DNA of 64,000 nt from contig JADGDR010000008.1 of the NCBI GenBank assembly GCA_016744795.1, positions 44,969 through 108,968 on the forward strand, given 5' to 3'. The translations under genes were made by a program, and so were the position numbers. Positions within the stretch are counted from its first letter, which is position 1. Every line of letters starts with the position of its first letter. Under the pieces are notes generated by a model, which was not told the origin of the DNA, made no database searches, and saw only the letters and a program-made list of their open reading frames with translations. The DNA is from Sulfurospirillum sp. GTDB lineage: Bacteria > Campylobacterota > Campylobacteria > Campylobacterales > Sulfurospirillaceae. Below, in pieces: positions 53,510 through 62,571 of this stretch.

Positions 53510-54802
53510 TTGATAAGGAAAATAATGAGTAAAATATTGGAATACTTTAAAATCATAACTGCAACACCAAGATGTAGTTTTAAGACTGACATGATGAAAG
53601 AAAAGGTTCAAGAGATATCAAAGAATTTAGGTTATGATATTAGTATTGATAAAAGTGGAAATATTTTGTGTAAGAAAGGTAATCCAAAAGTTTGTTTGCA
53701 AGCCCATTATGATATGGTCTGTTTAGGAGATGTATCAAAAATAGAGTTGATTGAAAAAGATAGAATTTTAAAAGCAAAGAATTCAACACTAGGTGCAGAC
53801 AATGGTATGGGTATGGCAATTATGTTTACTCTTATGGAAAAATTTAGTGATTTAGAATGTCTTTTTACCAATAATGAAGAGGTGGGACTAATAGGTGCTT
53901 CACACCTAGAGTTAGAATTATCATCTGATAAACTCTTAAATCTTGATGGAGAAGAAGAGAAGGATATATACATAGGCTGTGCTGGTGGTGTTGATATTGT
54001 CTCAAAACTTACCTTAGAGTATTTACCCTTAAGTGAAGATGATGTAGTTTATGAAATTAGCATAGAAGATTTGCCTGGAGGTCACTCTGGTTTAGATATC
54101 AATAAAGGCGTAGATTCTGCTACAAAAGTTTTAGCATATGAACTTGTAAAACATGATTTGAAACTTTTGCATATTGAAGGTGGTGAGATTAGAAACTCCA
54201 TTGCTAAAAATGCTAAAGCAGTGGTTGCTACATGTAAAAATCTAGAGTTATGTAATAAGTCTTTACATGTAAAGAAAATAGAGCACAAAAGAGAGTATAT
54301 TAAAGATGGACAAAAGATAACAAAAGCACTCAATGCATTTGCTCAAGGTGTTAGAGGATTTGATCAAAGTTTTAATATACCATCTATTAGTATAAATTTG
54401 GGTGTTGTTCGTGTGAAAGACGGTATTTTACAGATTGATTGTGCTGCAAGAGCTATGGTAAATAGTGACTTGATAAGTTTAGCAAATCAAACTGAGTCAT
54501 TTTTTCAACTCATAGGTTGCAATACATCTTTAAGTGAAGGACATGAGCCTTGGGTTCCAAGTATTGGTGAGTTTGCTAATGTAGTAAAACAAGAAATGGC
54601 ACAAGTTTATGAAGATGCAAGTTTTTGTGCTATTCATGCTGGATTAGAGTGTGGTATACTTATGAGTAGTCAGTCAAAAAAGATTGAGGCTGTTGCCATT
54701 GGACCTACTATAAGATTTCCTCATTCACTTAGAGAAGAGTGTGATTTGGATTCAGTACAGAGAATTGGTAAAGTTGTAGAAAATATAGTGAGAGGATTGT
54801 AA
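53510..54802 (+). CDS. pepD: Aminoacyl-histidine dipeptidase (PepD-like, M20 family)
   Basis: KVCLQAHYDMVCLGD...STLGADNGMGMAIMFTLME...LFTNNEEVGLIGASHLE...DLPGGHSGLDI. Confidence 0.92.
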   Translation: MIRKIMSKILEYFKIITATPRCSFKTDMMKEKVQEISKNLGYDISIDKSGNILCKKGNPKVCLQAHYDMVCLGDVSKIELIEKDRILKAKNSTLGADNGMGMAIMFTLMEKFSDLECLFTNNEEVGLIGASHLELELSSDKLLNLDGEEEKDIYIGCAGGVDIVSKLTLEYLPLSEDDVVYEISIEDLPGGHSGLDINKGVDSATKVLAYELVKHDLKLLHIEGGEIRNSIAKNAKAVVATCKNLELCNKSLHVKKIEHKREYIKDGQKITKALNAFAQGVRGFDQSFNIPSISINLGVVRVKDGILQIDCAARAMVNSDLISLANQTESFFQLIGCNTSLSEGHEPWVPSIGEFANVVKQEMAQVYEDASFCAIHAGLECGILMSSQSKKIEAVAIGPTIRFPHSLREECDLDSVQRIGKVVENIVRGL

Positions 54803-54803
54803 T

Positions 54804-55367
54804 ATGGCATTGATGAAATCAGCCAAAGTAGAGTTAGGAACAAAATTAGAGCATTTCGTATTAGAAGATTCTTTAGCAAATAATTTTAACTCTAAAGAGA
54901 AGTTTGGGAAGGGTGGGATGATTATAGCTGTAATGTGTAATCACTGTCCCTATTCAAATGCTATTTGGGAAAGATTACAAGAAGTATCAGAATTTGCAAA
55001 AAAACTTGATATTAATACAATAGCAATAAATCCAAATATACATCCAAATTATCCAGAAGAAAGTCCTGCCCATATGACAGATAAAATAAAAGAGTTTCAA
55101 TTAGATTTTCCATATCTTGTTGATAGTGAACAAAAAGTATCAAAATCACTAGGAGCAATTTGTACTCCTGATATATTTTTGTTTGATGAATCTGCTAAGC
55201 TTTATTATCATGGTAGACTTGATGATAATTGGCATGATGCTAGAAGTGTTAAAGAAGAAGATTTAAGAGAAGCCGTAATTTCACTATTTGGTCAACAATC
55301 TGCACCAACATCACAGATAAATTCGCAAGGATGCTCCATAAAATGGATAGACACAGTAACGGGTTAA
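54804..55367 (+). CDS. Redoxin/thioredoxin-like protein
   Basis: GGMIIAVMCNHCPYSNAIWERLQEVSEFAKKLDINTIAINPN...LGAICTPDIFLFDESAKLYYHGRLDDN. Confidence 0.85.
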   Translation: MALMKSAKVELGTKLEHFVLEDSLANNFNSKEKFGKGGMIIAVMCNHCPYSNAIWERLQEVSEFAKKLDINTIAINPNIHPNYPEESPAHMTDKIKEFQLDFPYLVDSEQKVSKSLGAICTPDIFLFDESAKLYYHGRLDDNWHDARSVKEEDLREAVISLFGQQSAPTSQINSQGCSIKWIDTVTG

Positions 55368-56050
55368 AAAAAGATACACATGTAGTTATTGTAGAAGATG
55401 AGACTATTATTGCAATGGATATTCAGCAGTGTTTATTAGAATTTGGTTATATAGTCGATGAGGTAGCTAGTACGACTGAAGAAGCTGTTTTTTATGTTGA
55501 TAAGTATCAGCCTAATATTGTTTTGATGGATATCAAACTCAAGGGCAGCCCTGATGGTATTGAAGTAGTGGATATTATTCAGCAAAAGTACAAAGTTCCA
55601 GTGATATATCTTACTTCTTTTAGTGATGAAGAAACTTTAAAACGAGCACAGTTTACAAAACCTTACGGATATATAGTAAAACCCATAGATGAAAATCAGC
55701 TTAATATAACAATTATGATGGTTTTATTAAAACTAAAAGATGAGCAGAAAAAAATTGTTGGTGAAGTTATTAACATGGGTGATAATTATACTTATAATAT
55801 AAAAACAAAAAATCTATATTTGTTAAGTGAAAAAGTAAATTTGACAAAAAAAGAGAGTGAATTTTTTGCATTTATGGTAGATAGACTTAATACAGAAGTT
55901 AGTTATGATGAAATTATTAAAAATGTATGGTATAGCAATGAAATACCTACTTCAACTCTTAGAAGTTTAGTTAGACGAGTGAGAAATAAGTTAAATGAGA
56001 ATTTGATAGAAAGCATCTCTTTAAAGGGATACAAAGTATCAAATAAGTAG
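55343..56050 (+). CDS. Response regulator, REC plus winged-helix DNA-binding domain
   Basis: THVVIVEDETIIAMDIQQCL...PNIVLMDIKLKG...VIYLTSFSDEETLKRAQFTKPYGYIVKPI; C-terminal wHTH. ATG at 55343 preferred over track start 55331. Confidence 0.88.
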   Translation: MDRHSNGLKKDTHVVIVEDETIIAMDIQQCLLEFGYIVDEVASTTEEAVFYVDKYQPNIVLMDIKLKGSPDGIEVVDIIQQKYKVPVIYLTSFSDEETLKRAQFTKPYGYIVKPIDENQLNITIMMVLLKLKDEQKKIVGEVINMGDNYTYNIKTKNLYLLSEKVNLTKKESEFFAFMVDRLNTEVSYDEIIKNVWYSNEIPTSTLRSLVRRVRNKLNENLIESISLKGYKVSNK

Positions 56051-56082
56051 TAGATAAGATTTGAAATTCATCTAAGAGCGAG

Positions 56083-56136
56083 TAGGAAGAGGTAGCGGAT
56101 TATGGATTGTGGATAAGTGTAAAGACCCTCTTCCTA
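56083..56136. repeat. Inverted repeat with GGA-rich 34-nt loop
   Basis: TAGGAAGAGG (56083-56092) and CCTCTTCCTA (56127-56136), perfect 10-bp arms. Confidence 0.7.
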
Positions 56137-56165
56137 TGAGTAAAATTATACTATAAAAAAATGGT

Positions 56166-56204
56166 ATTTCTGTGCCATTTTATACATTTCTGTGCCATTT
56201 TATA
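56166..56204. repeat. 20-bp-period tandem duplication
   Basis: ATTTCTGTGCCATTTTATA at 56166-56184 and 56186-56204. Confidence 0.95.
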
Positions 56205-56240
56205 TTTTTTTGAAGAATACTTGTTTTTTTACTTATATAA

Positions 56241-56888
56241 TTAGCCAACTTTAAAACTCTTTTTTGTTTTACAGTGTTTTTGTAAAAAACACTCAGTTTC
56301 GCATTTTGGTTTGATTGCCTTACATATATATCTTCCAAAAAGAACCATGCCTTGATGTAGTACATGTAAATCGGTTTTAAATTTCTTTGTTAATTCTTCT
56401 TCTGTTTTAATTGCTGTTTTTGCATCACTTAATCCTAGTCTATGTGCTACACGAAATACATGAGTATCAACAGCCATCAAATTTGCTCCAGCGTACTCAA
56501 TCATAACTACATGTGCTGTTTTTTGTCCAACACCAGCTAAAGTTATGAGATCCTTTTCATTAATAGGTATTTGACCATCGAAGTGTTCTACAACCCTATT
56601 CGCCATTTTGATGAGATTTTTTGCTTTATTGTTAAAAAAAGAGCAAGACTGTATAATCTTTTTTATATCATCTAACTCTGCAATAGCCAGTTTATAAACA
56701 TCAGGATATTTTAAAAAAAGTGTTGGTGTTATGATATTTACTCTTTTATCCGTACATTGAGCTGATAACATTACTGCAATAGTAAGTTCATATAGGTTTT
56801 TATAGTTTAGCTCTGTAACTGCATTTGTATAATTTTTTATTAAAATATCTTTTATTTTAGTAATTTCTAATTTTGTAGCTTTTTTTAT
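56241..56888 (-). CDS. nth: Endonuclease III, apparent ATA start
   Basis: The track ORF begins at internal MLSAQCTDKRV. The same frame is open upstream and reads (I)KKATKLEITKIKDILIKNYTNAVTELNYKNLYELTIAV, the expected N-terminus; HhH and Cys cluster (C..C..CFLQKHC) at the C-terminus. Confidence 0.9.
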   Translation of the reverse strand: MKKATKLEITKIKDILIKNYTNAVTELNYKNLYELTIAVMLSAQCTDKRVNIITPTLFLKYPDVYKLAIAELDDIKKIIQSCSFFNNKAKNLIKMANRVVEHFDGQIPINEKDLITLAGVGQKTAHVVMIEYAGANLMAVDTHVFRVAHRLGLSDAKTAIKTEEELTKKFKTDLHVLHQGMVLFGRYICKAIKPKCETECFLQKHCKTKKSFKVG

Positions 56889-57074
56889 TACATTTCTCCT
56901 TTAGCTTGAATAAACTCAAGCTAAATTTTCTTTAACTAAAGTTATTACTCCAGCACAGAAAACATTTATAGTATTGTATCAAAATATTAACTAAGTGTTT
57001 AATATAGTTTCGTATAATCATATTTTAATTCAAACATTAGTAAAATAAGACAAATTTTATAAAGAAGGAAAGAT

Positions 57075-57887
57075 ATGAGAAAAGTTATTATTGGGAGTTT
57101 AGCAACACTTGCTTTGGGTGTTAGTTTAAATGCAGCAGTATATGCAACAGTAAATGGATCAGAAGTTACAGATAAAGATGTAGCAAATCTTATGAGAGCT
57201 ATGCCAGGTCAAAATTTTGCAACATTAAAATCTGAACAGCAAAAGCGCGTGCTAGACCAAGCGATTGAGAGAAAGCTTTTAGCAAAAGAAGCAATGAAAT
57301 CTGGTATAGAAAAAGATGCAGAGTATATAAAGACTTTAAATTCTATAAAAGGTGATTTAGCACTTGAAATATGGATGAAAAGAGTATTTGAAAAAGTAAA
57401 AGTTTCTCAGAAAGATGCAAAAGCATATTTTGATAAAAATAAAGATAAGTTTGTAAAACCAGCAACTGTAAAAGCAAGACATATTGTTGTAGCAGATGAA
57501 GCAACTGCAAAAAGCATTATCAAAGAGCTTAAGGGCTTAAAAGGTAAGGCATTAACAACTAAATTTATAGAATTAGCAAAAACAAAATCAACAGGACCAA
57601 GTGGTGCAAATGGTGGAGATTTAGGTTGGTTTAATAAGAAACAAATGGTTTCAGCTTTTAGTAAAGCTGCATTTGGTCAAGCTAAAGGTGAAGTTACAAT
57701 GACTCCTGTTAAAACTCAGTTTGGTTACCATGTAATTTTAACAGAAGATAAAAAAGGTGGAGAAAAAGTTAAATTTGCAGATGCAAAAGTACAGATAGAA
57801 AATGGTCTTAAAATGGAAAAATTCCGTAAAGATGTTTCAAAAAAAGCAAAAGATTTGAGAAAAAAAGCTAAAATAGTTATAAAATAA
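57075..57887 (+). CDS. Periplasmic peptidyl-prolyl cis-trans isomerase (PEB4/SurA-like)
   Basis: Signal peptide; VKARHIVVADEATAKSIIKEL...GPSGANGGDLGWFNKKQMV...TQFGYHVILTEDKK parvulin domain. Confidence 0.9.
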   Translation: MRKVIIGSLATLALGVSLNAAVYATVNGSEVTDKDVANLMRAMPGQNFATLKSEQQKRVLDQAIERKLLAKEAMKSGIEKDAEYIKTLNSIKGDLALEIWMKRVFEKVKVSQKDAKAYFDKNKDKFVKPATVKARHIVVADEATAKSIIKELKGLKGKALTTKFIELAKTKSTGPSGANGGDLGWFNKKQMVSAFSKAAFGQAKGEVTMTPVKTQFGYHVILTEDKKGGEKVKFADAKVQIENGLKMEKFRKDVSKKAKDLRKKAKIVIK

Positions 57888-57897
57888 GAGGTATTAC

Positions 57898-58965
57898 ATG
57901 GCACTATTTGATTTTGTAAAACCTGGGGTTTTATGTGGTGATGATGTTACTAAAGTTTTTGAAGTTGCAAAAGAGAACAACTATGCTCTTCCGGCAGTAA
58001 ATGTTGTTAGTACAAGTTCTGTTAATGCTGTTTTAGAGTCTGCAAAAAATGTTAACTCACCTATTATTGTTCAATTTTCTAATGGTGGGGCACAATTTTA
58101 TGCAGGAAAAGCTTTAAGTGGCACTGATTCTGGTGTTTTAGGAGCTATTAGTGGAGCTTTACATGTTCATACTATTGCAGAGGCTTATGGTGTACCAGTT
58201 ATACTTCATACTGACCATGCAGCAAGAAAGCTTCTTCCTTGGATAGATGCACTTTTAGATGCAAGTGAAGCTCATTTTGAAAAAACTGGAAAACCTCTTT
58301 ATAGCTCTCATATGATAGATCTTTCTGAAGAGAGCCTAGAGCAGAATATTGCAACATGCGAAGCTTATCATAAAAGAATGAGTAAAATTGGTATGACATT
58401 AGAGATTGAGCTAGGTTGTACTGGTGGAGAAGAAGATGGAGTAGACAATACTCATTTGGATAACTCAGCTCTTTATACTCAACCCAAAGATGTTGCATAT
58501 GCATACGAAAAATTAATGGCAATTAGCCCTAATTTTACTATTGCTGCTTCATTTGGAAATGTTCATGGCGTATATAAACCTGGTAATGTTCATCTAACTC
58601 CAAAGATACTTGATAATTCTCAAAAGTATATTCAAGAGAAGTTTGGAACTTTAGAAAAACCTGTAAATTTTGTTTTTCATGGTGGAAGTGGAAGTGAGTT
58701 AGCTGATATTCGTGAAGCTATTGAGTATGGTGTTATAAAAATGAATATTGATACTGACACACAGTGGTCTTTTTGGGAAGGAACTAAAGAATATGTGCAA
58801 AAAAATGAAGCATATCTTCAAACTCAAATTGGTAATCCAGATGGTGATGATAAACCAAATAAGAAGTACTATGACCCAAGAAAATGGCTAAGAGCAGCAG
58901 AAGAGTCTACTATAGCTAGATTAGAACGTGCATTTTCTGATTTAAACTGCCTTAATAGGAACTAA
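57898..58965 (+). CDS. fba: Class II fructose-bisphosphate aldolase
   Basis: VILHTDHAARKLLPWIDALLDASEAHFEKTGKPLYSSHMIDLSEE...NFVFHGGSGSELADIREAIEYGVIKMNIDTD. Confidence 0.96.
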   Translation: MALFDFVKPGVLCGDDVTKVFEVAKENNYALPAVNVVSTSSVNAVLESAKNVNSPIIVQFSNGGAQFYAGKALSGTDSGVLGAISGALHVHTIAEAYGVPVILHTDHAARKLLPWIDALLDASEAHFEKTGKPLYSSHMIDLSEESLEQNIATCEAYHKRMSKIGMTLEIELGCTGGEEDGVDNTHLDNSALYTQPKDVAYAYEKLMAISPNFTIAASFGNVHGVYKPGNVHLTPKILDNSQKYIQEKFGTLEKPVNFVFHGGSGSELADIREAIEYGVIKMNIDTDTQWSFWEGTKEYVQKNEAYLQTQIGNPDGDDKPNKKYYDPRKWLRAAEESTIARLERAFSDLNCLNRN

Positions 58966-59838
58966 ATGATATTTTCTCCTTCCCCATTTGAAAAACATAT
59001 TTTTAGAGGGAGGGAGATATATATTAAAAGAGATGATTCTTTACATGTAGACTTCTCTGGGAATAAAGCTAGAAAATTTCATTGGTTTTTAAATCAAGAG
59101 TTTTTACATGTAAAAAGATTAATTTCCTATGGGTCTAATCAGTCAAATGCTATGTATTCATTGTCTGTGATGGCACGTCTTAGAGGTTGGGATTTTGTAT
59201 ATTTTTGTAATCATATTCCAAACTTTCTAAAGCAAAATCCAGTAGGAAACTACAAATATGCTCTACAAAATGGTATGAAGATTTTTGAAAGTTCAAATAG
59301 ACAAGATGATGCATCCGCTTATAATTCTAAGAGTGATTTAGTTATACAAGAGGGTGGTCGTCAAGTTGAAGCAGAATTTGGAATTAAGATCTTAGCTAAT
59401 GAATTAGATAAAGATATAAAAGTAGCAGGTATTAAAGACCCATATCTATTTTTACCATCAGGAACTGGAACAACGGCACTTTATTTAGAAAAAAACTTAT
59501 CTTTTAGAGTCTTTACATGTAGCACTGTTGGAGATGATGAGTATCTAAAAGATCAGTTTCGAGAGATAGAGTCGGATGAAATACATTTTCCTACTATTTT
59601 GAGTAGTGAAAAAAAGTATCATTATGGAAAACTTGACCTTGAATTGTATGAATTATGGCAAGAGTTAAAGCGAGATATGGGTATTACATTTGATTTAATG
59701 TATGATCCTGTTGGTTGGAAAAAATTTCTTTTACATGTAGATAGTATAAAAGGAACGCCAATTTATATCCATCAAGGTGGAGTATTGGGTAATGAGTCTA
59801 TGAAACAAAGATATAAGAGGAAATATGAAACAAATTAA
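58966..59838 (+). CDS. ACC deaminase/D-cysteine desulfhydrase-like PLP enzyme
   Basis: REIYIKRDDSLHVDFSGNKARKFHWFL...SYGSNQSNAMYSLSVMARLRGW...FLPSGTGTTALYLEK. Confidence 0.85.
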   Translation: MIFSPSPFEKHIFRGREIYIKRDDSLHVDFSGNKARKFHWFLNQEFLHVKRLISYGSNQSNAMYSLSVMARLRGWDFVYFCNHIPNFLKQNPVGNYKYALQNGMKIFESSNRQDDASAYNSKSDLVIQEGGRQVEAEFGIKILANELDKDIKVAGIKDPYLFLPSGTGTTALYLEKNLSFRVFTCSTVGDDEYLKDQFREIESDEIHFPTILSSEKKYHYGKLDLELYELWQELKRDMGITFDLMYDPVGWKKFLLHVDSIKGTPIYIHQGGVLGNESMKQRYKRKYETN

Positions 59839-61114
59839 CACTAAAGATGAAAATTTCAGACAAGAATTTGGGCAGTTATTAAAACGTGGGCATATGGATA
59901 TGGATAATGTATCTAAAATAGTTCAAAATATAATTTCTGAGATAAAACAAGATGGTAATGAGGCTTTAAAAAAGCATATAGAAAAGTTCGATATGTGGAC
60001 ACCTGCTAGTGATGAAGAGTTAGAAATATCTTGTAGTTCAATGAAAAAAGCTTATGATGAACTTGATGATAAACTAAAAAGTGCTTTACAACTTGCATAC
60101 GACAGAATCAAAGCATATCATCAAAAACAAAAACCTACTTCTTGGTTAGATTTTGAGGACAATGGTAATGTTTTGGGTCAAAAAGTAACACCAGTTGATA
60201 AGGCTGGACTTTATATTCCTGGTGGAAAAGCAGCATATCCTAGTTCTCTTCTAATGAATGCCATTCCGGCTATAGTTGCTGGAGTCAAAGAAATAGTAGT
60301 TTGTACACCTGCACCATGTAATGAACTGAATTCTCTCTTATTGGCGGCTATGCATCTTTGTGGCATAAAAAAAGCTTATAAAGTTGGTGGGGCAAGTGCT
60401 ATTTCGGCTATGGCTTATGGAACAAAAACTATATCTAAAGTTGATGTTATAACAGGACCAGGTAATATTTTTGTAGCAACTGCAAAAAAACTTGTTTTTG
60501 GTGAAGTAAACATAGATATGATTGCAGGACCAAGTGAGATAGGAATTTTAGCAGATGAGAGTAGTGATACTAATTTTTTAGCAATAGATTTGCTTTCTCA
60601 AGCGGAACATGATGAAATGGCAAGTTCCATTTTAATAACTCCTTCACAACGAATTGCAGATGAAACTAGTAAAAAAGTTTACGAATGGTTAGAAAAATTA
60701 AATAGAAAAGATATAGCAATGAGCTCTATAAAAGAGCGTGGAGCTATTATTGTAACACGTGATATGGATGAAGCAATTAAGCTAATAAATGAGATTGCAC
60801 CAGAGCATCTTGAAGTAATGACAGAGCAGCCTTTTGATATTTTGCCCTCTATTAAACATGCAGGAGCAATTTTTATGGGAAGGTATACTCCTGAGCCTAT
60901 AGGTGATTACATAGCTGGACCAAATCATACTCTGCCAACTGGAGGAACTGCGAAGTTCTATTCTCCACTTGGCGTAGAAAATTTCTTAAAGAAAACATCT
61001 ATTATAAGCATGAGTAAAGAGGGCATTAAAGAGATTGGGCATGAGTGTGCCTTACTAGCTAAAGCAGAAGGATTAGGAGCTCATGAGGCTTCAGTGCTTG
61101 AGAGATTAAAGTAG
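59825..61114 (+). CDS. hisD: Histidinol dehydrogenase
   Basis: PVDKAGLYIPGGKAAYPSSLLMNAIPAIVAGV...TGPGNIFVATAKKLVFGEVNIDMIAGPSEI. Confidence 0.96.
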   Translation: MKQINTKDENFRQEFGQLLKRGHMDMDNVSKIVQNIISEIKQDGNEALKKHIEKFDMWTPASDEELEISCSSMKKAYDELDDKLKSALQLAYDRIKAYHQKQKPTSWLDFEDNGNVLGQKVTPVDKAGLYIPGGKAAYPSSLLMNAIPAIVAGVKEIVVCTPAPCNELNSLLLAAMHLCGIKKAYKVGGASAISAMAYGTKTISKVDVITGPGNIFVATAKKLVFGEVNIDMIAGPSEIGILADESSDTNFLAIDLLSQAEHDEMASSILITPSQRIADETSKKVYEWLEKLNRKDIAMSSIKERGAIIVTRDMDEAIKLINEIAPEHLEVMTEQPFDILPSIKHAGAIFMGRYTPEPIGDYIAGPNHTLPTGGTAKFYSPLGVENFLKKTSIISMSKEGIKEIGHECALLAKAEGLGAHEASVLERLK

Positions 61115-61123
61115 GAATAATAT

Positions 61124-62470
61124 ATGAAAAAATTATATGCCCCATGGGAAAAAGCGTTTAATAAAATCTCAACACCATTTGAGGATTTTATACATGCACA
61201 GACTACTACTGGTTTAGTGTTAATGTTTATGACAGTGTTTGCACTTATACTTGCAAATAGTCCATTGGCAGATGGTTATGCTCATTTTTTTCATACAAAA
61301 GTAGATTTGACAATTGGTTCATGGCAGTTATCAAATAGTATTCATCATTGGATAAATGACGGTCTTATGGCTATATTCTTTTTTATAATTGGTCTTGAGA
61401 TAAAAAGGGAAATACTCGTAGGGGAACTTTCCAATATAAAAGTTGCGATTTTACCAATCTTAGCTGCTATTGGCGGAATGGTTTTTCCTGCATTAATATA
61501 TACTTGGATTAATGCAGGTGATTTTGGTGCAACTGGATGGGGCATACCCATGGCTACTGATATTGCCTTTGCTATTAGTGCATTAGTTCTTTTAGGCAAA
61601 AGAGTTCCTACTACCCTCGTAACGTTTTTAGTTGCTCTTGCTATTGTAGATGATTTAGGTGCTGTTTTGGTGATAGCCATATTTTATACGGATCAAATTC
61701 ATATGTTACCACTTGCTTTATCTGGAATCGCTTTCTTAATCTTAGTTGGTTTTAATCGTGTTGGAATACATATGATTCTGCCATATTTTATTGTGGGACT
61801 ATTAATGTGGTTTTTTATGCTTGAATCAGGTGTTCATGCAACAATAGCAGGTGTAATAGCAGCAATGGCTATACCATCAAAACCAAAATATCCTCCAGCA
61901 AATTTTGCAAAAAATACTAAAATATTACTTGATGATTATGATAAATATCCAGTTACACAAGATCATAGGCTCCACGAAAAACAAAAAGCAATTTTGCAAA
62001 ACATAAAAGATAAAATAGATGCAGTAGGTACTCCAGCTGCTAGGCTTGAGCATGATTTACATCTTCTTGTTGCTTTAGTGATAATTCCTCTTTTTGCACT
62101 TGCAAATGCTGGTATTGCTATAGATTTTAGCTCTATTGGTGCAATTATTATGGAACCTATTTCACTTGGAATAATAGCGGGTCTTATACTAGGAAAAGTT
62201 TTTGGAATTTTTGGCGTGGCATGGTTAGCTATAAAGTTAAAAATAGCAAAACTTCCAGAAGGAAGTAGTATGAGCCAAATTTTTGGTGTTTCATTTCTTG
62301 GTGGTATTGGTTTCACTATGTCTATTTTTGTAGCAGACTTGGCATTTTTAGATAAGCCTGAACTTGTTTTTCAAGCTAAAGTTGGAATTTTGGCAGCTTC
62401 ATTATTTGCAGGTTTATTTGGATTTTTCTGGTTAAAGCATGTAGCAAAAAGAGAAAATTCAATAAACTAA
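61124..62470 (+). CDS. nhaA: Na+/H+ antiporter NhaA
   Basis: HHWINDGLMAIFFFIIGLEIKREILVGEL...GIPMATDIAFAISALVLLGKRVP...VDDLGAVLVIAIFYT. Confidence 0.96.
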   Translation: MKKLYAPWEKAFNKISTPFEDFIHAQTTTGLVLMFMTVFALILANSPLADGYAHFFHTKVDLTIGSWQLSNSIHHWINDGLMAIFFFIIGLEIKREILVGELSNIKVAILPILAAIGGMVFPALIYTWINAGDFGATGWGIPMATDIAFAISALVLLGKRVPTTLVTFLVALAIVDDLGAVLVIAIFYTDQIHMLPLALSGIAFLILVGFNRVGIHMILPYFIVGLLMWFFMLESGVHATIAGVIAAMAIPSKPKYPPANFAKNTKILLDDYDKYPVTQDHRLHEKQKAILQNIKDKIDAVGTPAARLEHDLHLLVALVIIPLFALANAGIAIDFSSIGAIIMEPISLGIIAGLILGKVFGIFGVAWLAIKLKIAKLPEGSSMSQIFGVSFLGGIGFTMSIFVADLAFLDKPELVFQAKVGILAASLFAGLFGFFWLKHVAKRENSIN

Positions 62471-62571
62471 AAACAGTATAGAATGTTTTTATATATGTAC
62501 CTTTGTACAATAGATTTTAAAATTATATTTTAGTAATATTATAATAATAAAAATTATACAAAGGCTATATC

